Part shown: in pieces, positions 1-6,621 of the stretch
Numbering within the stretch: position 1 is the stretch's first letter
How the letters are laid out: each line of letters starts with the position of its first letter
DNA from: Promethearchaeota archaeon
Lineage (GTDB): Archaea; Asgardarchaeota; Lokiarchaeia; Sigynarchaeales; SOKP01
DNA length: 17,590 bases
Reading direction: 5' to 3'
NCBI GenBank assembly: GCA_030668025.1
Contig: DAOUUT010000042.1
Coordinates: forward strand, 1 to 17,590
Translations under genes and position numbers: made by a program
The notes under the pieces: model-generated
Databases searched by the model: none
Told to the model about the DNA's origin: nothing
Seen by the model: only the letters and a program-made list of their open reading frames with translations

Positions 1-1049
1 CTCTCTTTGCTGGAGGAAGTTATCCCGCCATAGTTTCCTTATCTAACGATATTGTTCCATTAAAACATCGCTCTAAATTCTTTGGATATTTTGGTATTTT
101 TGGATCCGTCTTTATGATGTTTGGTTTTTTAATATCTGGTGCTTTAGTGCAGTTTGGGTATTGGAGATTATATTTTTTAAGTATAGGAATAGCGGTTCTT
201 CTTTCGGGTTTAATATTTTTTTTTTACGTTAAGGAACCAAAAAGGGGTGTTCAAAGCAATGTATTACGAGATGTAGTAATTAAAGATCGATCGATTGAAT
301 ATGATTTTAAGACGGATAAAGAATTAATACGTAGAACTATGTTATCTCGCACTAATATTGCTGCTTTAATTGAGGGAATATTTACCAATGTATTTATGGG
401 AAGTTTGGATATGATTATTTTACCTTATTTACAAACCCCTCCCCATAATCTATCTCCATTAATAACTGGATTATTTGTCGTTATTTTTGGGGTTATTGGT
501 CGCGTTATAGGGCAAATTTTACTCGCTCGAGTATCAGATAGGTTAGCGGAGAAAAATGGCGTCAGAAGGATTGCTTTTATAGTAATATCTTTAGTAGGGG
601 GATCAATTACTTTTGTTTTAATGTTTTTCGTGCCATTACCTTTTTTAACGCCTGAAGAAGGAGCAAACATCGTTCTATTCTTTTCACTCCCTATAACATA
701 TGTAATGGGTATTTTAATTTTAAGTTCTGACGCAATATCTTCTTTATACATGGTTAATCAACCACCGATCCTACAAGAAATAAATTTGCCTGAAGCGCAA
801 GGTCAAATAGTTTCATGGAATCAATTCTTAGAGAATATTGGTTATGGTATGGGGCCTTTAATCGCAGGTATTTTCATATCCCTTTTCGGACAGAATTATA
901 CGATTAGTGCTGTGATAATAACTATTTTTGTAATTCCGGGTATAATTTTGTGGATATTATCTCGTAAGTGGTATACCCAAGATAAAGAGAGAATTAAAAC
1001 TATACTAAGTGAAAGAGCAAGAATTTTGGAATCAAGAAATAAAAACTAA
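1..1049 (+). CDS. MFS transporter, C-terminal part (5' end outside window)
   Basis: The frame is open from the first complete codon (base 3) to TAA at 1047-1049, giving about 348 residues, so the ATG at 114 is internal and the true start lies beyond the left edge. The visible part runs from about TM4 to TM12 of a 12-TM major facilitator. It begins with a P-x-R-x-K-F-F-G-Y loop (PLKHRSKFFGYFG), then the typical TM5-TM6 pair with the W-R-x-x-F motif (YWRLYFLSIG) and a charged central loop. TM8 is followed by a motif-A-like loop (RVSDRLAEKNGVRR), and a short basic C-terminal tail ends the protein. It should be a proton- or solute-driven permease in the cytoplasmic membrane. The substrate cannot be read from the sequence. 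The family assignment is firm; specificity is unknown. Confidence 0.88.
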   Translation, partial: LFAGGSYPAIVSLSNDIVPLKHRSKFFGYFGIFGSVFMMFGFLISGALVQFGYWRLYFLSIGIAVLLSGLIFFFYVKEPKRGVQSNVLRDVVIKDRSIEYDFKTDKELIRRTMLSRTNIAALIEGIFTNVFMGSLDMIILPYLQTPPHNLSPLITGLFVVIFGVIGRVIGQILLARVSDRLAEKNGVRRIAFIVISLVGGSITFVLMFFVPLPFLTPEEGANIVLFFSLPITYVMGILILSSDAISSLYMVNQPPILQEINLPEAQGQIVSWNQFLENIGYGMGPLIAGIFISLFGQNYTISAVIITIFVIPGIILWILSRKWYTQDKERIKTILSERARILESRNKN

Positions 1050-1192
1050 AATGCTGAAACTGTTTTTAATATTTAATATCTCCTAAGAAAAATCGTGTGT
1101 TTCATTTTAGACTAGATATTAATAAATATTTGTTTTAAAAAACATTCAAATAATCTTAGTAATATATTTATTGTTGTTATTCTTGTGTTTAA

Positions 1193-1200
1193 TTTTAAAA
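1193..1200 (+). promoter_or_regulatory. TATA-like box of the GTPase at 1226
   Basis: TTTTAAAA lies 26-33 nt before the ATG at 1226. This is the spacing expected if transcription begins at or a few bases before the start codon. No Shine-Dalgarno sequence is seen between box and ATG. This is inferred from sequence only. Confidence 0.35.
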
Positions 1201-1225
1201 AATAAAATAAATTAAATTATATAAA

Positions 1226-1774
1226 ATGAAGGAACCAGGCTCTGAAACCCACCCTCTAAAGTTTAAGGTTCCAATCTTCGGGGACGGGGGCGTAGGAAAA
1301 ACTACCTTAACTCATCGCTTTCTTAATGGGGTTTTTAAAGAAAAATTTCAACTTACGATTGGAATGGACTTCTATATAAAAAAGCTTGAGCTTGATGGTA
1401 AAAAAATCTCTCTGCAAATTTGGGATTTTGCTGGAGAAAAGAAATTTAGGTTTCTCTTACCTGGTGCGGTTATGGGAGCTAAGGGAACTATTTTTACGTA
1501 CGATATAACTCGACATGTCACATTTAAAAATCTAACCGATTGGCTAACTGTTTTTAACGAAGTTAACGCTATACACGGTCAAAAATTACCTATACTTCTA
1601 GTTGGAAGCAAGCTCGATCTTGAAGGAATAAGAACAGTTCCCAAAGAGGAAGCCATCAAGTTTGCTAATGATAATAATTTTATTGATTATATTGAGTGTT
1701 CTTCAAAAAGCGGTGAAAATGTTGAGAAATTGTTTGCAATAATTAGTAGAAGTATGTTAAAAAAGCAAAAATAA
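1226..1774 (+). CDS. Ras/Rab-like small GTPase with variant G3 and G4 motifs
   Basis: This is a single-domain, 182-aa small GTPase of the Ras superfamily. G1 is GDGGVGKTT (residues 19-27), with the Walker A Lys at 25. The G2 Thr is about T44 (FQLTIG). G3 is WDFAGE (66-71), followed by a Rab/Ras-like switch II. G4 is GSKLD (127-131), and G5 is ECSSKSG (157-163). Two positions are unusual: the catalytic Gln of DxxGQ is Glu71, and the Asn of NKxD is Ser128. There is no C-terminal cysteine or CAAX motif, so prenylation is not expected and any membrane association must be indirect. The gene stands alone between the MFS gene and the tryptophanase-like gene with its own AT-rich upstream region. It is less like the tandem pair at 5856-7179 than those are to each other. 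The GTPase call is firm; partner and cellular role are unknown. Confidence 0.93.
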   Translation: MKEPGSETHPLKFKVPIFGDGGVGKTTLTHRFLNGVFKEKFQLTIGMDFYIKKLELDGKKISLQIWDFAGEKKFRFLLPGAVMGAKGTIFTYDITRHVTFKNLTDWLTVFNEVNAIHGQKLPILLVGSKLDLEGIRTVPKEEAIKFANDNNFIDYIECSSKSGENVEKLFAIISRSMLKKQK

Positions 1775-1910
1775 TCCAAACTCATTTTGAATTTCTTTCC
1801 GTTTTAAGGAAGAAGAAAAAGAAAGAATATATTATAAAATTTTTATACCATCTATTAATTATTAAGAAGTAATGTTGTACGATTTCAATTTTTAATAATA
1901 AATTATAACC

Positions 1911-1918
1911 TTTAAATA
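1911..1918 (+). promoter_or_regulatory. TATA-like box of the tryptophanase-like gene
   Basis: TTTAAATA lies 20-27 nt before the ATG at 1938, and a second AT-rich box (TTATAA) sits just upstream. There is no clear ribosome-binding site, so a leaderless message is plausible. Confidence 0.35.
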
Positions 1919-1937
1919 AAATTCTGATGGTAATATT

Positions 1938-3551
1938 ATGAAATCTATGTACGAATTAAATGTTCCAGTTCCATCTAAACGTGCTTTAATTGTAAGAAAT
2001 ATCAAAGAAGTTTCTAAAGAGCAGAGAGAAGTTGCTTTGAAAAAGACAGAATACAGTATGTTTTCATTTCCAGCAGATATGCTTGTTTTAGATTTTCTTT
2101 CTGATAGTGGAAGTACATCCATGACGGACTTACAATGGGCTGCTCTTTTACACGGTGATGAATCTTATGGGCGTAACAAAGGATATTATGTCCTTCTTGA
2201 TGCTATAAGAGATACTTTTGAAAGAGGAGATGGGCCAAAGAAAGCTATTAACTTAATTCTTTCTGGAGAAACCAACGTAAAAAAATTAATGAACGAGTTA
2301 TATCTTACATCGTTCGAAGGTGGTTTTGTTAATGGGGGAATTCATCAGCTGACTCGCCCTAACGCGTTTTTAGTACCCCAAGGGCGTTGTGCGGAACATT
2401 TATTATTTTCCACTATTGCTCCAATTCTAAAGGAAAAGCCCCCAAATAAAGAATTCTTCATCCCCAACAACGGACACTTCGATACAACTGAAGCAAATAT
2501 TGCCGCAAATGGACTTCATCCAATAAATCTATTCTCAGCAAATTTATTGGAAGATTTTCCTCCTGATCAAATGGATGTTAAAAATCCTTTCAAGGGAAAT
2601 ATGGATAGTGAAAAATTAGAATCTTTTATCCAAAAAGAGGGAGCTGATAGCATCCCATTAATATATTTAACTATTACCAATAATACTGCCGCAGGTCAAC
2701 CCGTTTCAATGAATAACATTAAAACAATTAACGAAATCGCACATCGCTATGGAATTCCGCTTTTTCTAGATGCTTGTAGATTCGCAGAAAATTCTTTTTT
2801 CATTAAAGAATTTGAAGAAGGGTACAATAACATTAGCATTTTAAAAATAATTCAAGAGATGTTTTCTTACGTTGATGGTTTTACTATAAGTTTTAAAAAA
2901 GATGGACTTGCCAACATAGGTGGGGGTTTATTTTTTAGAGATAAAGGAGTATTTTACAAAAAATTCTCGACTAACGGGAATATTGGAACTAAACTAAAAG
3001 AAAAACAAATCCTCACATTTGGGAACGACTCGTACGGGGGACTATCAGGTCGAGACATTATGGCTTTAGCAGTAGGATTATATGAAGTTGTTAAAGAACC
3101 ATATCTGGCTGAGAGGATTGGCCAAGTTCGAGAATTTGCAAGAAAACTAGCAAATAATGGAGTACCTGTTGTGCTTCCAGCGGGCGGTCATGCTGTCTAT
3201 ATTAACATGGATAAATTCTTTAAGGGGACAGAAATGAAAGTAGATGATTTTGGTGGTGTTGGTTTTAGTATAGAACTTTTAAGGCATTACGGAATTAGAG
3301 CCTGTGAATTAGGGCCTTTTGCGTTTGAGTGGGATAAGAAAACGCCAGAACAACGAAAAAGTATCTTAAATTTTGTTCGATTTGCAGTACCTAGAAACAC
3401 TTATGGACCTTCTCATATTGATTACGCAACCGCAGCTGTAACCGAACTATACCGCAATCGAGAAAAAATTCCGAAAGTAAGAGTTTCTCGTGGAGCTAAC
3501 TTAAGATTGCGCCACTTTCAATCAGGGCTACAACCTATTTACAACGATTAA
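1938..3551 (+). CDS. tnaA: Tryptophanase / tyrosine phenol-lyase family PLP enzyme
   Basis: This is a beta-eliminating lyase of the PLP fold-type I family. Tryptophanase splits L-tryptophan into indole, pyruvate and ammonia, which fits amino-acid fermentation. Segments align collinearly with E. coli TnaA: DSGST (56-60); GDESYGRNKGYY (73-84), with the catalytic Tyr at 77; PQGRCAEH (147-154); FDTTEAN (181-187); TITNNTAAGQPVS (245-257); FLDACRFAENSFFIKE (276-291), with the PLP-ring Asp at 278; and SFKKDG (318-323), with the Schiff-base Lys most likely 321. Later segments are YGGLSGRD, GGHAVYI and the C-terminal LRHFQSGL. At 537 aa it is about 65 residues longer than E. coli TnaA, mostly from an insertion around residues 100-140. 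Trp versus Tyr specificity is not decided; the C-terminal RHF favours tryptophanase. The family is firm, the substrate likely. Confidence 0.88.
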   Translation: MKSMYELNVPVPSKRALIVRNIKEVSKEQREVALKKTEYSMFSFPADMLVLDFLSDSGSTSMTDLQWAALLHGDESYGRNKGYYVLLDAIRDTFERGDGPKKAINLILSGETNVKKLMNELYLTSFEGGFVNGGIHQLTRPNAFLVPQGRCAEHLLFSTIAPILKEKPPNKEFFIPNNGHFDTTEANIAANGLHPINLFSANLLEDFPPDQMDVKNPFKGNMDSEKLESFIQKEGADSIPLIYLTITNNTAAGQPVSMNNIKTINEIAHRYGIPLFLDACRFAENSFFIKEFEEGYNNISILKIIQEMFSYVDGFTISFKKDGLANIGGGLFFRDKGVFYKKFSTNGNIGTKLKEKQILTFGNDSYGGLSGRDIMALAVGLYEVVKEPYLAERIGQVREFARKLANNGVPVVLPAGGHAVYINMDKFFKGTEMKVDDFGGVGFSIELLRHYGIRACELGPFAFEWDKKTPEQRKSILNFVRFAVPRNTYGPSHIDYATAAVTELYRNREKIPKVRVSRGANLRLRHFQSGLQPIYND

Positions 3552-3651
3552 ATCTAAAAACATCTTTCAAATATAAGCTAACACAAAAATGGCTTAGAAA
3601 CTCATCTCATTCCATTGAGAAAAGAATAGATGATAAAGTGTATAAACCAAA

Positions 3652-3972
3652 TTAAATTTCCAGTGTTCTTAACTTTTGAGAAATGTTTTTTCTTCTTAGA
3701 ATCTTCATAAAACCGTCTTCATTTTGCTTTAATCGGCTAAGGAATGTATCTAGCTTGTCAAAATTATTAAACCAATGCTCTTCCCCATTTGCTATGATTT
3801 TTACGCCTTTCTTGTCGTTATTATCGATAATTGCGTAAATTCCTCCTATTTCAGAGTCATGTTTTATAAAGACTTTCTCGCCTACAAATTTATTCCCTTT
3901 TTCATTACCTTTTTTAGCCCAGAACTGATTCTTAAGAAGGTAACTTCTGTACATACTCATTTTTTCACACAC
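3652..3972 (-). CDS. Small protein of unknown function
   Basis: I do not recognise this 106-aa protein. It is basic at the N-terminus (residues 1-30) and has a beta-rich middle (GEKVFIKHDSEIGGIYAIID and VKIIANGEEHWF), suggesting a small SH3-like barrel. A helical, charged end follows (KLDTFLSRLKQNEDG to KILRRKN). The longest frame starts at GTG (3972). The ATG at 3960 or 3954 may be the true start, because a GGTG that could pair with 16S rRNA lies about 8 nt before the ATG at 3960. There is no signal peptide, TM segment or cysteine cluster. It lies downstream of and convergent with the tryptophanase-like gene. The plus-strand frame over the same bases reads as a low-complexity hydrophobic peptide and looks like a shadow. 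Probably real; function unknown. Confidence 0.6.
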   Translation of the reverse strand: MCEKMSMYRSYLLKNQFWAKKGNEKGNKFVGEKVFIKHDSEIGGIYAIIDNNDKKGVKIIANGEEHWFNNFDKLDTFLSRLKQNEDGFMKILRRKNISQKLRTLEI

Positions 3973-4384
3973 CCGACCTTAATTTTGATATATTTCTCAA
4001 GAGTCATCGTGATATAACTACTAATGACCCTTTAAGTAGTATCTAAATAATATAAGTTATGTGCGATTATAGCTTGATGTGTTATGCGTATTATATCTGC
4101 ATATTACGTGAATTTTCATTCATGATTATAATAGATTTACTCATATTATTCAAATACACTATAATCAAAAGATTACCAAATTAGTATTTAAATAGCAAAG
4201 TAAAAAGGGAAGCACTGTTTACTAAAAAAAAAATACCTTAGGTTATATAAAAGAAATTTCCATTGCAAGTTTGTATTATAGCAACGATATTCTTCAATAA
4301 AAAAACCATTTAAAAATTCGATTGAATTCATAATACTTAAGTGTTAAAAAAGGAGATTAGGGGTAAAAGAGGTATTCCTTAATA
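3973..4384. promoter_or_regulatory. 412-bp AT-rich intergenic region between divergent small genes
   Basis: No ORF of useful length, tRNA-like fold or repeat array is visible. It must hold the promoters of the divergent genes at 3972 (minus) and 4385 (plus). For the plus gene the clearest TATA box is TTATATAAAA at 4243-4252, which would imply a leader of about 110-120 nt. A second AT-rich box near 4309-4316 would give a leader of about 45-50 nt. AGAGGT near 4368 is a weak ribosome-binding-site candidate, about 11 nt before the ATG. The long leader leaves room for RNA-level regulation, but no recognised riboswitch is seen. Confidence 0.35.
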
Positions 4385-4684
4385 ATGGCAGTATGTGAAT
4401 GTGATTTCTATATGAATGTTTTCAACGATTTTCTACTAGCTAAGAATGACGCAAACCAAAAAACCATGTGGAAAATGCGTACAATAATCGATTTAATGAA
4501 AACTACGGACGGCCAAGATGACAACGGATTCATGGAAAACGCACTCAGAATGATTATGCTACTCTTCAATCAATATTATTTAACTCCCTGTGAACTTGAG
4601 TGTAATTATTTGATCAACGCACCATTTGATAAAAAAGAAGAATTAATAACTGTTTTAAAAGAAGAATTTATTCGATCTCTATGA
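4385..4684 (+). CDS. Small helical protein of unknown function with CxC N-terminus
   Basis: I do not recognise this 99-aa protein. The N-terminus has Cys-Glu-Cys at residues 4-6 (MAVCECDF), and CELEC appears around residues 69-73, so four cysteines fall in two close pairs and might bind a metal or form disulfides. The rest looks alpha-helical and acidic: a Met-rich stretch near residues 30-62 (MWKMRTIIDLM, ENALRMIMLLF) and a charged final helix (KKEELITVLKEEFIRSL). There is no TM segment or signal peptide. The start is the ATG at 4385. The stop TGA is followed at once by seven T (4687-4693), a plausible archaeal termination tract. It is convergent with the PUA gene, which ends 8 bp away. Real gene likely; function unknown. 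Confidence 0.6.
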   Translation: MAVCECDFYMNVFNDFLLAKNDANQKTMWKMRTIIDLMKTTDGQDDNGFMENALRMIMLLFNQYYLTPCELECNYLINAPFDKKEELITVLKEEFIRSL

Positions 4685-4691
4685 AATTTTT

Positions 4692-5195
4692 TTAAAAATG
4701 TTTAATAAAATTCCACACTTTACTTTTTACGCATAAAAGGTTCTTGATTACTTTCCCTTCATTAATACCTTCCATTTCCTTAGCATCATACATTGCTTTT
4801 CCGACTGCTATTGCTCTATGATTATTCTCGTCAACAATTTGAAGAATATCTCCTTTTTTTATTGATTTATCAATCTCAGTTACTCCTGCTCGAAAAATAT
4901 CTGCATTGTTTGAAACGAATCGAATAGCTCCCTTATCAACGGCAATTTCTTTCAAATCGACCTGTTTGTTAAAAAGTAGTGTTAAAACGGGAATATATCC
5001 GTCTTTAGATTTCCAGAGTTTTAACACCTTATTTATGGCGTATAGTGTATCTCCAGCATCTGTTTGAATAACCTCGACTCGAGCTTTTTTAGGAAAAATT
5101 TGGTTCAGGAATTTCTCGTCGTAATGCTTCAAAATGTCTTCCTGTAGCTCTTTTATCTGCGATTTTTGAATAAAGTGCCTTTGTTTAATTTGCAT
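4692..5195 (-). CDS. PUA-domain RNA-binding protein (archaeal MCT-1/Tma20-like)
   Basis: This 167-aa protein has two domains. The N-terminal part (about 1-80; helical HFIQKSQIKELQEDIL, then a strand-rich stretch with KKARVEVIQTDAGDTLYAIN) resembles the pre-PUA domain of archaeal PUA proteins. The C-terminal PUA domain (about 85-160) starts with VDKGAIRFVSNNADIFRAGV and contains the characteristic KKGDILQIVDENNHRAIAVG and a terminal GKVIKNLLCVKSKVWNF-type strand. Archaeal proteins of this layout are related to eukaryotic MCT-1/Tma20 and the N-terminus of eIF2D, which act on ribosomes with DENR in re-initiation and recycling. The archaeal function is less settled, and RNA or ribosome binding is inferred. 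It is divergent from the 2H phosphoesterase across 71 bp, so the two genes may share a promoter region. The domain call is confident; the exact role is not. Confidence 0.87.
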   Translation of the reverse strand: MQIKQRHFIQKSQIKELQEDILKHYDEKFLNQIFPKKARVEVIQTDAGDTLYAINKVLKLWKSKDGYIPVLTLLFNKQVDLKEIAVDKGAIRFVSNNADIFRAGVTEIDKSIKKGDILQIVDENNHRAIAVGKAMYDAKEMEGINEGKVIKNLLCVKSKVWNFIKHF

Positions 5196-5232
5196 AGTTA
5201 ATTAACTAAAAAAAGATTATCAAATAAAAACC

Positions 5233-5240
5233 TTTTATAT
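5233..5240 (+). promoter_or_regulatory. TATA-like box of the 2H phosphoesterase gene
   Basis: TTTTATAT lies 27-34 nt before the ATG at 5267, inside the 71-bp divergent spacer shared with the PUA gene. The predicted start of transcription falls 1-5 nt before the ATG, and no Shine-Dalgarno sequence is present. Confidence 0.4.
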
Positions 5241-5266
5241 CCCAATGTTTATATTAACATTAATTT

Positions 5267-5806
5267 ATGACTAAAATTAATTCATCGGCAGCAGTAATCA
5301 TTCCTCCAAAAGAAATATGGGTGCCAATTCAAGAAATTCGGAGGATTTACGATAGACAAATCAGTAGATGGATGCCTCACATCACTTTACTATATCCTTT
5401 TCGACCTGAATCTGAATATAATACTTTAGAGAGTCTGTTCTCAACGATAAGCAAAAAAATAAAGTCGTTTGAGATTAAGTTTAATAAGTTTAAATATTTC
5501 AATCATGGAAAACAAAAGTATACCCTTTGGTTGGCTCCCAACCCTGAATCCTTAATTATTGACATCCAATATAAGTTTTTGGCAATTGTTCCAGACTGTA
5601 ATAATGTAAATTTACACAAAAATGGTTTTACTCCACATTTAAGCGTAGGACAAATTGAAGGGAAAAAAAAGCTAATAGAGGTTATAGAAACTCTTCAAAG
5701 GAATTGGAGTCAATTAAAATTCACGGTAAATTCAATTTATTTTATCGCAAGAGAGAAACAGAAACTATCGAAATTTGAAGTTAAAAAGTCTTTTTTGTTA
5801 AACTAA
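5267..5806 (+). CDS. 2H phosphoesterase (2'-5' RNA ligase / cyclic phosphodiesterase family)
   Basis: This 179-aa single-domain protein carries the two hallmark motifs of the 2H superfamily: PHIT at residues 37-40 (in MPHITLLYPF) and PHLS at 124-126 (in GFTPHLSVGQ). The two histidines (38 and 124) should act as the acid-base pair on 2',3'-cyclic or 2'-5' phosphodiester bonds in RNA or nucleotides. The spacing and overall length match the LigT/AKAP7-like families. It has no signal peptide or membrane segment, so it is cytoplasmic. It lies back-to-back with a PUA-domain protein, which suggests, but does not show, a shared RNA-related role such as tRNA or rRNA end processing. Both active-site motifs are intact. 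The substrate is not determined by the sequence. Confidence 0.88.
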   Translation: MTKINSSAAVIIPPKEIWVPIQEIRRIYDRQISRWMPHITLLYPFRPESEYNTLESLFSTISKKIKSFEIKFNKFKYFNHGKQKYTLWLAPNPESLIIDIQYKFLAIVPDCNNVNLHKNGFTPHLSVGQIEGKKKLIEVIETLQRNWSQLKFTVNSIYFIAREKQKLSKFEVKKSFLLN

Positions 5807-5831
5807 GAATTCTTTTTCTAAAATATAGTTG

Positions 5832-5856
5832 AAAATGAGTTGAGATAATTCATTTT
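5832..5856. terminator. Small inverted repeat between convergent genes
   Basis: AAAATGA (5832-5838) and TCATTTT (5850-5856) are perfect complements. The stem lies between the stop of the 2H gene and the stop of the minus-strand GTPase, and T-runs flank it on both sides. It could end transcripts from either direction. Such short AT-rich stems are common by chance here, so the call is tentative. Confidence 0.35.
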
Positions 5857-6425
5857 TAATTCTTTTTGTACTTGAAAACTAATTCTCCCATTTTTTGAAA
5901 CACTTCTTTTACGATTTCCCCCGTAAGAGCTGAGGTTTCGAAATAAGGCGCGTTGAGTTTTTCGCTTAGATGCTCTGCCATGGGCAATATGATCTTACGC
6001 TTATCTTTTAAATCTACTTTATTCCCTATTAAGATTCGAGGGATGTTACTGAGCCCGAATTTTTCAGCTACCGAGTACCAATTAGAAACGTTGGAAAACG
6101 TGCTAGACCGTGTCATGTCAAATACCAGGAGCATACCATCTGCCCCATTAAAGTAGGGACGATGCAACATATAAAACTGTGGTTGTCCGGCGACTTCCCA
6201 GAACATTAAGTTAATTGTGGCGTTGCTCTCCTTCAATTCAATTGGTTCTTTTACTATGTTAACGCCAACAGTAGGTAAGTATACTTCTTCAAATTTATTT
6301 TTAGCGAATTTTGTAAGAAGGCTGGTTTTTCCTACTGAGGGATCCCCTATTACAATTACTTTATATATCGATTCCGTCCTCCCCTCAAAAAATAATCCTC
6401 CTTCTTCTCGCTTGTTATTACTCAT
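5856..6425 (-). CDS. Rab-like small GTPase, copy A, with Glu for Asp in G3
   Basis: This is a 189-aa Ras-superfamily GTPase. After a polar 20-residue N-terminus come G1 GDPSVGKTS (27-35; Lys 33), G2 Thr 52 in LPTVGV, G3 region WEVAGQ (76-81), G4 NKVD (135-138) and G5 ETSAL (163-167). It is 85% identical (161/189, no gaps) to the gene just upstream at 6610-7179. The G3 motif is odd: the Asp that coordinates Mg through water in nearly all Ras-like GTPases is Glu77 (codon GAA at 6195-6197), whereas copy B has the normal Asp. The catalytic Gln81 is kept. The C-terminus (VFKYKKN) is basic and lacks cysteine, so no prenylation is predicted. It has its own upstream AT-rich region and lies 184 bp downstream of copy B. 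The GTPase call is firm. The effect of the Glu is unknown; altered Mg/GTP handling is an inference. Confidence 0.94.
   Translation of the reverse strand: MSNNKREEGGLFFEGRTESIYKVIVIGDPSVGKTSLLTKFAKNKFEEVYLPTVGVNIVKEPIELKESNATINLMFWEVAGQPQFYMLHRPYFNGADGMLLVFDMTRSSTFSNVSNWYSVAEKFGLSNIPRILIGNKVDLKDKRKIILPMAEHLSEKLNAPYFETSALTGEIVKEVFQKMGELVFKYKKN
5915..5993. repeat. 79-bp block identical to 6669-6747 (GTPase copy A)
   Basis: Bases 5915-5993 match 6669-6747 without a single difference, covering codons for about residues 145-170 including the G5 motif. The next 67 bp on one side differ at about 15 positions between the copies, and the 59 bp on the other side at about 8, so the identity is patchy. 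Confidence 0.9.
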
Positions 6426-6439
6426 TTGAATTCTGATCC

Positions 6440-6453
6440 TTGTGATTTTAATT
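6440..6453 (-). promoter_or_regulatory. Shared upstream element of GTPase copy A
   Basis: The 14-nt string AATTAAAATCACAA (minus strand) ends 14 nt before the ATG of copy A and recurs at 7195-7208, 15 nt before the ATG of copy B. It contains an AT-rich TATA-like core about 20-28 nt upstream of the start. It may be the promoter retained since the duplication. Confidence 0.35.
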
Positions 6454-6576
6454 TTGAATTGTTATAATAAATATATAGTACATCTTTATAATTCTTAATA
6501 ATTTATTTTGATGCTATTTAAGTTTAAGTTTGAAACACTCCAAAGGAACTTAATTTGTTTTTAAGAAAAAGATTTG

Positions 6577-6621
6577 AAAAAGAGCAGCGATAAAAAAATT
6601 ATTTTATTTTTATTGCTCTTT
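6577..6621 (-). terminator. Long hairpin across the stop codon of GTPase copy B, with U-run
   Basis: On the minus strand, AAAGAGCA (6621-6614) plus an ATAAAAA stretch pair with TTTTTAT and TGCTCTTT (6586-6579), apart from a 3-nt bulge. The stem is about 15 bp with an AT-rich loop. The descending arm runs straight into five T (6581-6577). The hairpin includes the last codons and stop of copy B, so it looks like an intrinsic terminator separating copy B from copy A. Confidence 0.55.

Noticed and set aside
3604..3619. TCTCA...TGAGA inverted repeat after the tryptophanase-like gene
   Set aside because: It is only a 5-bp stem with no T-run after it, and is likely by chance.
3775..4017. Plus-strand 80-aa hydrophobic ORF overlapping the 106-aa minus-strand gene
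   Set aside because: It is rich in Phe, Ile and Val with no family pattern, and lies antisense to a frame with more protein-like composition. Taken as a shadow.
4121..4183. 20-residue ORF in the 412-bp intergenic region
   Set aside because: It is too short, has no upstream signal and no recognisable pattern; AT-rich sequence yields many of these.
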